NCBI RefSeq assembly: GCF_000721495.1
Contig: NZ_JOHY01000042.1
Coordinates: forward strand, 1-61,182
DNA length: 61,182 nt
Source of the DNA: Streptomyces sp. NRRL F-5123
GTDB lineage: Bacteria > Actinomycetota > Actinomycetes > Streptomycetales > Streptomycetaceae
Reading direction: 5' to 3'
Below, piece by piece: positions 24,859-34,203 of this stretch. A program made the translations under genes and the position numbers. Every line of letters starts with the position of its first letter. Within the stretch, counting starts at the first letter, position 1. The notes under the pieces are model-generated. The model worked only from the letters and a program-made list of their open reading frames with translations. It was not told the origin of the DNA and made no database searches.

Positions 24859-25791
24859 TCAGGCACGGCCCGGGTGCAGGCCCGGCGAGGCCACCGCCCG
24901 GCGGGCCGCCGTCAGCAGCACGTCCTGCAGGACGCGGGCGGCCCGCGGCGGGGCGACGTCGCTGCGGTGGGCCAGGGCGACGGTACGCCGCAGGCCCGGG
25001 CGGGCCAGCGGGGTGACGCGCAGGTCGAGCCCCGCCCGGGCGGCGACGGTCGCGGGGACGACGCCGATGCCGAGCCCCGCCCGTACGAAGCCCAGCACGG
25101 CGTCCATCTCACCGCCCTCGACCGTGAGGTACGGCTCGAAGCCCGCCGCCCGGCAGGCGGCCAGGGTGAGGTCGCGCAGGTCGTAGCCGTGCCGGAACAT
25201 CACCATCGGGCGGCCCTCCAGATCGGCGATCCGCAGCGGCCCGCCGGCCGGCTCCGCGGGCGGCGGATCGGCGGCGGACGAGACGACCACCAGGTCCTCC
25301 TGGAACAGCTCCACCGTCGTCAGCGCGGGCGACGGGCTGGGCAGCGGCAGCACCACGAGCGCGAGGTCCAGCGCCCCGCGGGCCAGATGCCGCACCAGGT
25401 CGTGCGAGCCGCCCTCCTCGATCAGCAGCCGGATGCCGGGGTGCCGGTCGTGGAAGGCCCGCAGCACGTCCGGCAGCAGCCCGGTGGCCAGGCTCGGGGT
25501 CGCGCCGAGCCGGACCCGGCCGCGGCGCAGCTGCACCAGCTCCAGCACCTCGTGCCGCGCGGTGTCGGCGTCGGCCAGGATCCGCCTGGCCAGCGGCAGC
25601 AGCGTCTCGCCGGCGTCGGTGAGCGCGATGTTGCCGCGGGCCCGGCTGAACAGGGCCGCGCCCAGTTCCTTCTCCAGCGCCCTGATCTGCTGCGACAGCG
25701 ACGGCTGGGAGACGTGCAGGGCTTGCGCGGCCCGGGTGAAGTGCCGGGTGTCCGCGACGGCCACGAAGTACGCGAGCTGCTGGAACTGCAC
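24859..25791 (-). CDS. LysR-family regulator divergent from sdhCAB
   Basis: A 310-aa LysR-type regulator. The helix-turn-helix (residues 1-60) reads QQLAYFVAVADTRHFTRAAQ then LHVSQPSLSQQIRALEKELG. The effector domain spans about 90-295. GTG 25791 is the start because it immediately precedes the conserved FQQLAYF; GGAAGG lies upstream. It is divergent from succinate dehydrogenase, and the intergenic region holds an exact ATAG-N7-CTAT dyad (T-N11-A type). Control of sdhCAB by this protein is the natural inference; the effector is unknown. Confidence 0.88.
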   Translation of the reverse strand: MQFQQLAYFVAVADTRHFTRAAQALHVSQPSLSQQIRALEKELGAALFSRARGNIALTDAGETLLPLARRILADADTARHEVLELVQLRRGRVRLGATPSLATGLLPDVLRAFHDRHPGIRLLIEEGGSHDLVRHLARGALDLALVVLPLPSPSPALTTVELFQEDLVVVSSAADPPPAEPAGGPLRIADLEGRPMVMFRHGYDLRDLTLAACRAAGFEPYLTVEGGEMDAVLGFVRAGLGIGVVPATVAARAGLDLRVTPLARPGLRRTVALAHRSDVAPPRAARVLQDVLLTAARRAVASPGLHPGRA

Positions 25792-25811
25792 GCGGCAAGC
25801 GTAGCCCTTCC

Positions 25812-25826
25812 ATAGCCAGTGCCTAT
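25812..25826. promoter_or_regulatory. LysR-type T-N11-A box
   Basis: ATAGCCAGTGCCTAT is an ATAG/CTAT dyad, midway between the LysR start (25791) and the sdhC promoter. Its centre is about 67 bp upstream of the predicted sdhC transcription start, the usual place for a LysR recognition site. Confidence 0.7.
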
Positions 25827-25847
25827 CGACTCCAGCCCGATCATGTC

Positions 25848-25886
25848 TTGGACCACTGGTCACCCACGGCCGTAGCGTCGTGTCCA
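25848..25886 (+). promoter_or_regulatory. Leaderless promoter of sdhCAB
   Basis: TTGGAC (25848-25853), 19 bp, then TAGCGT (25873-25878). The ATG at 25886 begins 7 nt after the -10, and no Shine-Dalgarno is present, so the mRNA should begin at the start codon. Confidence 0.6.
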
Positions 25887-26590
25887 TGGCATTGGCAACG
25901 CGGCCGGACCGTCGCCCATCGGCGGTCCGCACGGTCTGGGACTCATCCGTCGGCAAGAAGGCGGTCATGGCGGTGAGCGGCGTGGTGATGCTGCTCTACC
26001 TGGTCGTGCACATGTACGGCAATCTCAAGATCTTCTTCGGTCCCGGCACCTTCGACGCCTACGCGCACTGGCTGCGCACCCTCGGCGAGCCCTTCTTCCA
26101 CTACGAGTGGGCGCTGTGGATCGTCCGGGCCGGCCTCGTCGCCGCCGTGGTCGCGCACGGCGTGTGCGCGTATCAGCTCAGCCGCCGCGACATCCGCTCG
26201 CGCCCGGTCGGCTACGTCCACCGCAAGGCCCGGTCCAGCTACGCGACCCGCACCATGCGCTGGGGCGGTGTGATCCTCGCGCTCTTCATCGTGTGGCACA
26301 TCCTGGACCTGACCACCGGCACCGTGCAGCGCGGCTTCGTGCCCGGCCACCCGTACCACAACGTGGTGGCCGCCTTCCACGACTGGTGGAACAACGTCTT
26401 CTACATCGCGGCGATGCTCGCACTCGGCCTGCACGTCCGGCACGGCTTCTGGAGCGCAGCGCAGACCCTCGGCGCGGGCAGCGCCACCCGCGACCGGGTG
26501 CTCAAGGGCACCGCGAACGTCCTCGCCCTGCTGCTGACGGCAGGCTTCGTCGCCGTGCCGGTCGGCGTGATGACCGGCCTCGTGAGCTGA
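25886..26590 (+). CDS. sdhC: Succinate dehydrogenase cytochrome b subunit (SdhC, b558 type)
   Basis: A 234-aa membrane anchor of complex II with five helices, the single-subunit di-heme b558 type. The conserved start [23 protein letters not shown] (about residues 22-44) contains a heme-ligand His, with further His in [23 protein letters not shown] and LHVRHGF. It carries electrons between the iron-sulfur subunit and menaquinone. First gene of sdhCAB, 10 bp before sdhA. A GTG at 25880 is an alternative start, but ATG 25886 fits the leaderless promoter. Confidence 0.93.
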   Translation: MALATRPDRRPSAVRTVWDSSVGKKAVMAVSGVVMLLYLVVHMYGNLKIFFGPGTFDAYAHWLRTLGEPFFHYEWALWIVRAGLVAAVVAHGVCAYQLSRRDIRSRPVGYVHRKARSSYATRTMRWGGVILALFIVWHILDLTTGTVQRGFVPGHPYHNVVAAFHDWWNNVFYIAAMLALGLHVRHGFWSAAQTLGAGSATRDRVLKGTANVLALLLTAGFVAVPVGVMTGLVS

Positions 26591-26600
26591 GGGATCCGAC

Positions 26601-28555
<1,955 letters not shown>

Positions 28556-28559
<4 letters not shown>

Positions 28560-29305
28560 GGCTCACCCTGCGCATCTGGCGCCAGCACGACGCGGCCGCG
28601 CTCGGCGGCATGACCACCTACGAGGTGGACGGCATCTCGCCCGACATGTCCTTCCTGGAGATGCTCGACACCCTCAACGAGCGGCTCACGGTCGAGGGCG
28701 AGGAGCCGGTCGCCTTCGACCACGACTGCCGCGAGGGCATCTGCGGCGCGTGCAGCCTGGTCATCAACGGCGACGCACACGGCCCCGAGCGCACCACCAC
28801 CTGCCAGCTGCACATGCGCTCCTTCCGGGACGGCGACACCATCGACGTCGAGCCCTGGCGCGCGGCCGCCTTCCCGGTGGTGCGCGACCTGGTGGTGGAC
28901 CGCTCGTCCTTCGACCGGATCATCCAGTCCGGCGGCTACGTCACCGCCCCCACCGGGTCCGCCCCCGAGGCGCACGCCACCCCCGTGCCCAAGGCCGCCG
29001 CCGACACCGCCTTCGAGCACGCCGAGTGCATCGGCTGCGGCGCGTGCGTGGCCGCCTGCCCCAACGGATCGGCGATGCTCTTCACCTCCGCGAAGATCAA
29101 CCACCTGAACGTCCTGCCGCAGGGCGCCCCGGAGCGCGAGACCCGGGTGCTGGACATGGTCGCGCAGATGGACGCCGAGGGCTTCGGGGGCTGCACCCTG
29201 GCCGGCGAGTGCGCGACCGCCTGCCCCAAGGGCATCCCGCTGACCTCCATCGCCTCGATGAACCGCGAATGGCTGCGCGCCAACCGCAAGGTCTCCCGTG
29301 GATGA
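28556..29305 (+). CDS. sdhB: Succinate dehydrogenase iron-sulfur subunit
   Basis: A 249-aa electron-transfer subunit with the three expected clusters. The [2Fe-2S] ligands are in [13 protein letters not shown] and the later Cys of TTTCQLH. The [4Fe-4S] cluster is in [14 protein letters not shown] (about residues 158-171). The [3Fe-4S] cluster is in [15 protein letters not shown] (about 212-226). Start ATG overlaps the sdhA stop (ATGA), indicating translational coupling. Confidence 0.95.
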
Positions 29306-29486
29306 GACACCCCACCGCGGTACGGGCAGGGTCCGTCCGCCTGCTGCCGTGCCCGACCTGCGGCTGCGCCACCCGCGTTCCTTCCCGGTGGTCGCCCGGC
29401 AGCTGAACACACGCGCTCCGTCCTGAGGGCCGCCCGCCGCCCGGCGGAAACAGCCGTTCGCGGGCGGCAGCCACCGCGAAATCCGG

Positions 29487-29537
29487 TTGCCGCCCGCGAG
29501 GGCACCCTGGTGTAGTCGGCGGGTCATCACCGCCGAC
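29487..29537 (+). promoter_or_regulatory. Putative promoter and hairpin before the ribosome-protection gene
   Basis: TTGCCG (29487-29492), 18 bp, TGTAGT (29511-29516). An 8-bp hairpin, GTCGGCGG (29515-29522) with CCGCCGAC (29530-29537), ends immediately before the GAAGGAG of the leader ORF. Between sdhB and here (29306-29486) I see only a weak stem (29430-29438 with 29461-29469) that may end sdhCAB transcription. Confidence 0.45.
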
Positions 29538-29553
29538 GAAGGAGCACTGAGCA

Positions 29554-29664
29554 ATGCGCGGTCCCGTCATGCCCGCCCCGACAGGAATCCCTTCCCCTCC
29601 TGAGGACATGACAGCCCGTGGCTTCACTCAACCTCGGCATTCTCGCGCACGTCGACGCAGGTAA
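29554..29664 (+). CDS. Putative 36-codon leader ORF overlapping the ribosome-protection gene
   Basis: A short frame with a better ribosome-binding site than the main gene: GAAGGAG (29538-29544) lies 9 nt before ATG 29554. It encodes a proline-rich start (MRGPVMPAPTGIPSPP) and an arginine-rich end (SRARRRR), stopping at TAA 29664, 47 bases inside the main gene. Its codons are unlike those of normal genes here, so the peptide itself is unlikely to have an enzymatic role. Leader peptides precede several tetracycline ribosome-protection genes, such as tet(M), where ribosome speed on the leader sets expression. Here translation through the leader would disturb or open the weak start region of the main gene. 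Confidence 0.45.
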   Translation: MRGPVMPAPTGIPSPPEDMTARGFTQPRHSRARRRR

Positions 29665-31660
29665 GACCAGCCTCACCGAGCGGCTGCTGTACGAGGCCGG
29701 CGTCATCGACACCGTCGGCAGCGTCGACCGCGGCACCACCCGCACCGACACCCTCGCGCTGGAGCGCCGGCGCGGCATCACCATCAAGGCCGCCGTCGTC
29801 TCCTTCCCGCTCGGCGGCACCACCGTCAACCTCGTCGACACCCCCGGCCACCCCGACTTCATCGCCGAGGTCGAGCGGGTGCTCGGCGTCCTGGACGGCG
29901 CCGTCCTCGTGGTCTCGGCGGTGGAGGGCGTCCAGCCGCAGACCACCGTGCTGATGCGCACGCTGCGCCGGCTGCGCATCCCGACGCTGGTCTTCGTCAA
30001 CAAGCTCGACCGCTCCGGCGCCGACCTCGACCGCACGCTGGCCGCCCTCGCAGACCGCCTCACCCCGGACGTCGTGCCGATGACCGCCGCCCGGCGGCAG
30101 GGCACGCCGCAGGCCGCCGCGGTCCCGTACACGCCCGAGGACGCCGCCTTCACCGCGCGGCTCACCGAGGTGCTCGCCGGGCAGGACGACGGGCTGCTCG
30201 CCGCCTGGGCCGAGAGCGGCGGAGCCGGGCTGCCGTACGGGCGGCTGCGGCCCGCGCTCGCCGCGCAGACCGCGCGGGCCGCGGTGCACCCGGTGTACGC
30301 CGGGTCCGCCGTGACCGGCGCCGGGGTGGCCGCGCTCGCCGACGGCATCGCGCGGCTGCTGCCCGGCGCGTACGGCGACCCGGGCGCGCCGCTGTCCGGC
30401 ACGGTCTTCGCCGTGCGGCGCGGCGCCGCGGGCGAGCGCGTGGCCTACGTACGGGTCGGCGCGGGCACCCTGCGTGTGCGCGACCGGCCCCCGCTGCACC
30501 GCGACGGCGCGGCGGCGGGGAAGGGCCGGGTCACCGCGCTCAGCGTGTTCGCCGACGGCACCGACACCCCGGCGGCGAGCGTGCCCGCCGGGCGCATCGC
30601 CAGGGTGTGGGGCCTCGGCGAGGTGCGGATCGGCGACACCGTCGGGGCTCTCGACCCGGCGGCGGCGCCCTCCCGGCACTTCGCACCGCCCACCCTGGAG
30701 ACGGTCGTCGCCGCGCGCCGCACCGCCGACCGCGCGGCCCTGCACACCGCGCTGGGCCGGCTCGCCGAGCAGGACCCGCTCATCGGGCTGCGGCGCGACG
30801 AGGACCGCGGGGAGATCGCGGTGTCCCTCTACGGCGAGGTGCAGAAGGAGGTCATCCAGGCCACCCTGGCCGGCGAATACGGCGTGGACGTGGTCTTCGA
30901 GCCTACGACCACGCTGCACATCGAGCGGGTCACCGGCAGCGGCGCGGCCGTGGAGTTCAACAAGAAGGACGGCAACCCCTTCCTGGCCACGGTCGGGCTG
31001 CGCGTCGACCCGGCGCCGCCCGGCAGCGGCGTCGCCTTCCGCCGCGAGGTCGAACTCGGCTCGCTGCCCCATGCGTTCTTCGCCGCCGTCGAGGAGACCG
31101 TGCACGCCACGCTCGCCCAGGGCCTGTACGGCTGGCAGGTCGCCGACTGCACGGTGACGGTGACGCACTCGGGCTACAGCGCCCGGCAGAGCCACGCCCA
31201 CGCGGTCTTCGACAAGAGCATGTCCAGCACCTCCGGCGACTTCCGCAACCTGACCCCGCTGGTGCTGGCGGCCGCGCTGCGGCAGGCCGGCACACGGGTG
31301 CACGAGCCCGTGCACCGCTTCCGGCTGGACCTGCCCGCCGACGCGCTGGGCGCGGTGCTGCCCGCGCTCGCGAAGCTGCGGGCGCTGCCCCGCGGTCCCG
31401 GCGCGGCGGGCCCCGGCCGCCACGTGCTGGAGGGCGCCATCCCGGCGGCCGCCGTGCACGCCCTGGAACGGCAGCTGCCCACCCTGACCAGCGGCGAGGG
31501 CGTGCTGGAGACGGCCTTCGGCCACTACGCCCCCGTCACCGGCACGATCCCGGTACGCCGCCGCACCGGCCCCGACCCGGGCGACCGCAGGGAGTACCTG
31601 ACGGCGTTGCGGCGGCGGCTCGGCTCCGTGCCGCACCGCACCGCGGCAGGGGGTGCTTGA
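29618..31660 (+). CDS. Ribosome-protection GTPase, OtrA/Tet(M)-like (EF-G superfamily)
   Basis: A 680-aa translation GTPase that by family should dislodge tetracycline-type drugs from the ribosome. GTPase motifs: AHVDAGKTSLTE (G1, residues 10-21), RRRGITIKAA (switch I), DTPGHPDF (G3, about 74-81), NKLDRSGA (G4, about 128). Domains II-V follow; domain IV contains the region HSGYSARQSHAHAVFDKSMSS (about 510-530), where EF-G-like and Tet-like proteins contact the decoding centre. Length is slightly above Tet(M) (639). Such genes are widespread in streptomycetes and are not by themselves proof of resistance. GTG 29618 is fixed by ASLNLGILAHVD; its ribosome-binding site (GAGGA, 29602-29606) is 11 nt away and weak, and can pair with the preceding TCCTC. 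Confidence 0.88.
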   Translation: MASLNLGILAHVDAGKTSLTERLLYEAGVIDTVGSVDRGTTRTDTLALERRRGITIKAAVVSFPLGGTTVNLVDTPGHPDFIAEVERVLGVLDGAVLVVSAVEGVQPQTTVLMRTLRRLRIPTLVFVNKLDRSGADLDRTLAALADRLTPDVVPMTAARRQGTPQAAAVPYTPEDAAFTARLTEVLAGQDDGLLAAWAESGGAGLPYGRLRPALAAQTARAAVHPVYAGSAVTGAGVAALADGIARLLPGAYGDPGAPLSGTVFAVRRGAAGERVAYVRVGAGTLRVRDRPPLHRDGAAAGKGRVTALSVFADGTDTPAASVPAGRIARVWGLGEVRIGDTVGALDPAAAPSRHFAPPTLETVVAARRTADRAALHTALGRLAEQDPLIGLRRDEDRGEIAVSLYGEVQKEVIQATLAGEYGVDVVFEPTTTLHIERVTGSGAAVEFNKKDGNPFLATVGLRVDPAPPGSGVAFRREVELGSLPHAFFAAVEETVHATLAQGLYGWQVADCTVTVTHSGYSARQSHAHAVFDKSMSSTSGDFRNLTPLVLAAALRQAGTRVHEPVHRFRLDLPADALGAVLPALAKLRALPRGPGAAGPGRHVLEGAIPAAAVHALERQLPTLTSGEGVLETAFGHYAPVTGTIPVRRRTGPDPGDRREYLTALRRRLGSVPHRTAAGGA

Positions 31661-31720
31661 CCGTGCCCGGACGATCTGCCTACGGTCGCAGATGCCGCTC
31701 TCCAACCTCAGGGAGGACCC

Positions 31721-32089
31721 GTGGAGCGCACCGTGAAGACGCCAGGCCCGGACCACCCGATCACCGTCGAGCCCAACCCCGCCCGGGTCACCGTCCGCGC
31801 CGCCGGGAAGGTCGTCGCCGACACCACGCGGGCGCTGACCCTCCGGGAGGGGACGTACCCGCCGGTCCAGTACATCCCGCTGGAGGACGTCGAGCCGGGC
31901 GTGCTGGTGCCCGGCGACAAGAGCACGTACTGCCCGTACAAGGGCGACGCCTCCTACTACGCGCTGGTCACCGCGGACGGCACGGTGCCCGACGCGGTGT
32001 GGACGTACACCGAGCCCTTTCCCGCGGTCGGCGGGATCGCCGGGCACGTCGCCTTCTACCCGCAGCACGTCGAGCTGACGGAGGACTGA
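31721..32089 (+). CDS. DUF427-domain protein
   Basis: A 122-aa protein of the DUF427 family, a small all-beta fold of unknown function common in actinobacteria. Typical segments are VTVRAAGKVVADTTRAL, then PVQYIPLEDV, the CPYKGDASYY motif and VWTYTEPFP. GTG 31721 has GGGAGGA at 31711-31717. It is 60 bp after the ribosome-protection gene on the same strand and may share its transcript; the strong hairpin at 32138-32167 would end both. Confidence 0.9.
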   Translation: MERTVKTPGPDHPITVEPNPARVTVRAAGKVVADTTRALTLREGTYPPVQYIPLEDVEPGVLVPGDKSTYCPYKGDASYYALVTADGTVPDAVWTYTEPFPAVGGIAGHVAFYPQHVELTED

Positions 32090-32137
32090 ACCCCGGCGCG
32101 GGCCGGCGAACTCTCCCGGCTGCCCTGGTCCTTGTCC

Positions 32138-32167
32138 GTGAGGCTCCGTGGATCCACGGAGCCTCAC
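32138..32167. terminator. Perfect 30-nt palindrome terminator
   Basis: GTGAGGCTCCGTGGA (32138-32152) is followed directly by its exact reverse complement (32153-32167), 49 bp after the DUF427 stop. It folds as a 13-bp stem with a GATC loop. Confidence 0.8.
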
Positions 32168-32402
32168 GCGAGGACAACGCGCCGAGGAGACCGCACGCCC
32201 GTGCGTGAACTCGCCGGAAACACCGCCGTCGCCATCGGCGCCGCCCGGTGGCCTTCTTCCGGTGGCGCCGCTCTGCGCGCAGCGCCGCTCAGCGGCGGCT
32301 CCGTGGCCGCCGCCCCAGCCGACGGGGGGTCCCGCCGCGACGAGCCGGGCATCCGCCGCACGGCGCGGGGTGCCCCGGTTGCGATGACTTTGCGGGCCGG
32401 GC

Positions 32403-32424
32403 GGTGTCTGTACTCGTGGACACC
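32403..32424 (+). promoter_or_regulatory. Inverted repeat at the ECF sigma-factor promoter
   Basis: GGTGTC (32403-32408) and GACACC (32419-32424) are exact complements 10 bp apart and lie 28 bp before the sigma-factor start, around the likely -10. The interval 32168-32402 shows nothing I can assign. Confidence 0.45.
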
Positions 32425-32451
32425 GGTCCCCTGAGCACCCGGAGAGGTCAC

Positions 32452-33483
32452 GTGAACACCCTGAGCGGTCACACCACCACCGCGCACGCAGCGCCCGACG
32501 ACGGCGACGACTTCCTGGAGCGGGCCGCCGCCTACCGCCCGGAGCTGCTGGCGCACTGCTACCGGATGCTGGGCTCGGTGCACGACGCGGAGGACCTGGT
32601 CCAGGAGACCCTGCTGCGCGCCTGGCGCGGCCACCGCGGTTTCGAGGGACGCTCCTCGCTGCGCTTCTGGCTCTACCGCATCGCGACCAGCGCCTGCCTG
32701 ACCGCGCTGCAGCACCGCAGCCGCCGGGTCGTGCCCGCGGGGCTCGGCGCGCCCAGCGACGACCCGGACGTGGTGACGGACACGCCCGCGGGCGGCATCG
32801 AGTGGGTGCAGCCGATGGCCGACCCGCCACCCGACCCCGCGGCGGTCGTCACCGAACGCGGCAGCGTGCGCCTGGCGTTGATCGTCGCGCTGCAGGAACT
32901 GCCGCCCCGGCAGCGCGCGGTGCTCATCCTGCGGGACGTGCTGGCCTGGCGCGCCGCCGAGGTCGCCGAGATGCTCGGCACCAGCACCGCCGCCGTCAAC
33001 AGCGCCCTCCAGCGGGCCAGGGAGCGGCTGGAGCGCGCGGCGCCGCGCGAGGACGACGTCCACGACGCCCTCGACGCCGAAGGTCGCGCCCTCGTCGAGA
33101 CCTTCGCCCGCGCCTTCCAGGAGGCCGACATCGACGCCCTGGCCCGGCTGCTGCGCGACGACGTGCGGCTGGAGATGCCGCCCGAGCCCGTCTGGTTCGC
33201 CGACCGCTCGGTCGCGCTCGAATTCCTCCGGCGGCAGGTCTTCCCCGTCCTCCCCGACCAGCGGTCGCGCGGTCTGGCCGTCAACGACGGGCAGCCCGCG
33301 CTCGCAATCTACTGGCGCGGTGCGGACGGCGTCTTCCACCCGCACGCCGTCAGCGTCCTGACGCTGCGCGAGCGGCGGATCGCCCGGGCCGTCGTCTTCC
33401 GCGACCCGGCGCTCTTCCCGCTCCTCGGCCTGCCCGGGGCGCTCGCCCCGGGCACCGCGCCGGAGGTGTCATGGCTGCGCTGA
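32452..33483 (+). CDS. ECF sigma factor with SnoaL-like C-terminal domain (SigG/TIGR02960 type)
   Basis: A 343-aa sigma factor. Region 2 is at about residues 20-90 (AYRPELLAHCYRMLGSVHDA, EDLVQETLLRAWRG, the FEGRSSLRFWLYRIATSACL core). Region 4 is at about 145-200 (LPPRQRAVLILRDVLAWRAA, EVAEMLGTSTAAVNSALQRA). The C-terminal 130 residues (ALVETFARAFQEADIDALARLL) form a SnoaL-like domain that in this group takes the place of a separate anti-sigma factor. GTG 32452 has GGAGAGG 5 nt upstream. The last 13 bases overlap the next gene, so the two are co-translated. The stimulus is unknown. Confidence 0.9.
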   Translation: MNTLSGHTTTAHAAPDDGDDFLERAAAYRPELLAHCYRMLGSVHDAEDLVQETLLRAWRGHRGFEGRSSLRFWLYRIATSACLTALQHRSRRVVPAGLGAPSDDPDVVTDTPAGGIEWVQPMADPPPDPAAVVTERGSVRLALIVALQELPPRQRAVLILRDVLAWRAAEVAEMLGTSTAAVNSALQRARERLERAAPREDDVHDALDAEGRALVETFARAFQEADIDALARLLRDDVRLEMPPEPVWFADRSVALEFLRRQVFPVLPDQRSRGLAVNDGQPALAIYWRGADGVFHPHAVSVLTLRERRIARAVVFRDPALFPLLGLPGALAPGTAPEVSWLR

Positions 33484-34091
33484 CCGAGCGCGGCCGGGCG
33501 GTGCTGCTGCTGGAGGAGGCCGTCGGGTACGGGCTCGGCTGCGTCGAGGCCGTCACGTCCGCCCGGCTGCGGCGGCCGACGCCCTGCGCGGGCTGGGACC
33601 TGGAGCACCTGCTGTGGCATCTGCACGAGTCGATGGCGGCGCTGCGGGAGGCCCCCGACCGCGGGGGAGTCGCGCTGCTGCCCGCCGGTCCCGGCGCCCC
33701 GCCGCCCGCGGACCCGGTCGCCGCCGTACGCGACGGCGCGGGCGAGCTGCTGGAGAGCTGGCGGTGCTGGGCGGCCCGGCCGGGCCCGTCCTGCGCGCCC
33801 GTCGCGGTCGGCGGGATGCCCATACCCGGTGAGACGGTGGCGCTGGTCGGGGCGCTCGAAGTGGCCGTGCACGGCTGGGACATCGCCCAGGCGTGCGGCT
33901 ACGCCCGCCCCATCCCGGCGCCGCTGGCACTGGCCATCCTGCGCCGCGCCCCGCAGGTGGCCGACGCCGGCACCCGCCCCGCGCTCTTCGCGGCGCCCGT
34001 GCGTGTACCGTCGCAGGCGCGTGCGGGGGACCGCCTCGTCGCCTTCCTCGGCCGCCCCCCTGACCGCGTCCCGCCGGACCCCGCGGCCTGA
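33471..34091 (+). CDS. DinB-like mycothiol-dependent maleylpyruvate isomerase family protein (TIGR03086 type)
   Basis: A 206-aa protein of the DinB/MDMPI superfamily. Metal ligands are suggested by HLLWHLHESM (about residues 46-55) and VAVHGWDIAQACGY (about 128-141), the three-His arrangement of the fold. Conserved features are PTPCAGWDLEHLLWHL and the helix bundle around them. Members use mycothiol or act as metal-binding regulators; several are co-encoded with ECF sigma factors. ATG 33471 has GGAGG 4 nt upstream and overlaps the sigma-factor end by 13 bases, pointing to a linked function. Confidence 0.82.
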   Translation: MAALTERGRAVLLLEEAVGYGLGCVEAVTSARLRRPTPCAGWDLEHLLWHLHESMAALREAPDRGGVALLPAGPGAPPPADPVAAVRDGAGELLESWRCWAARPGPSCAPVAVGGMPIPGETVALVGALEVAVHGWDIAQACGYARPIPAPLALAILRRAPQVADAGTRPALFAAPVRVPSQARAGDRLVAFLGRPPDRVPPDPAA

Positions 34092-34203
34092 CACCCGTAC
34101 GGCGCGGGCGTGTCCGTGGTCCGCGCCGATCGTGTCCGTCCGCGCCGCGGGGCCGGTGGCGTCCGGGTCATAAGGTGCGCCCTCCGCCCCGCGGCCGGTC
34201 AGG

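Noticed and set aside
29624..32830. A 1068-aa minus-strand frame opposite the ribosome-protection gene
   Set aside because: Low-complexity antisense shadow. The plus strand has clear GTPase motifs.
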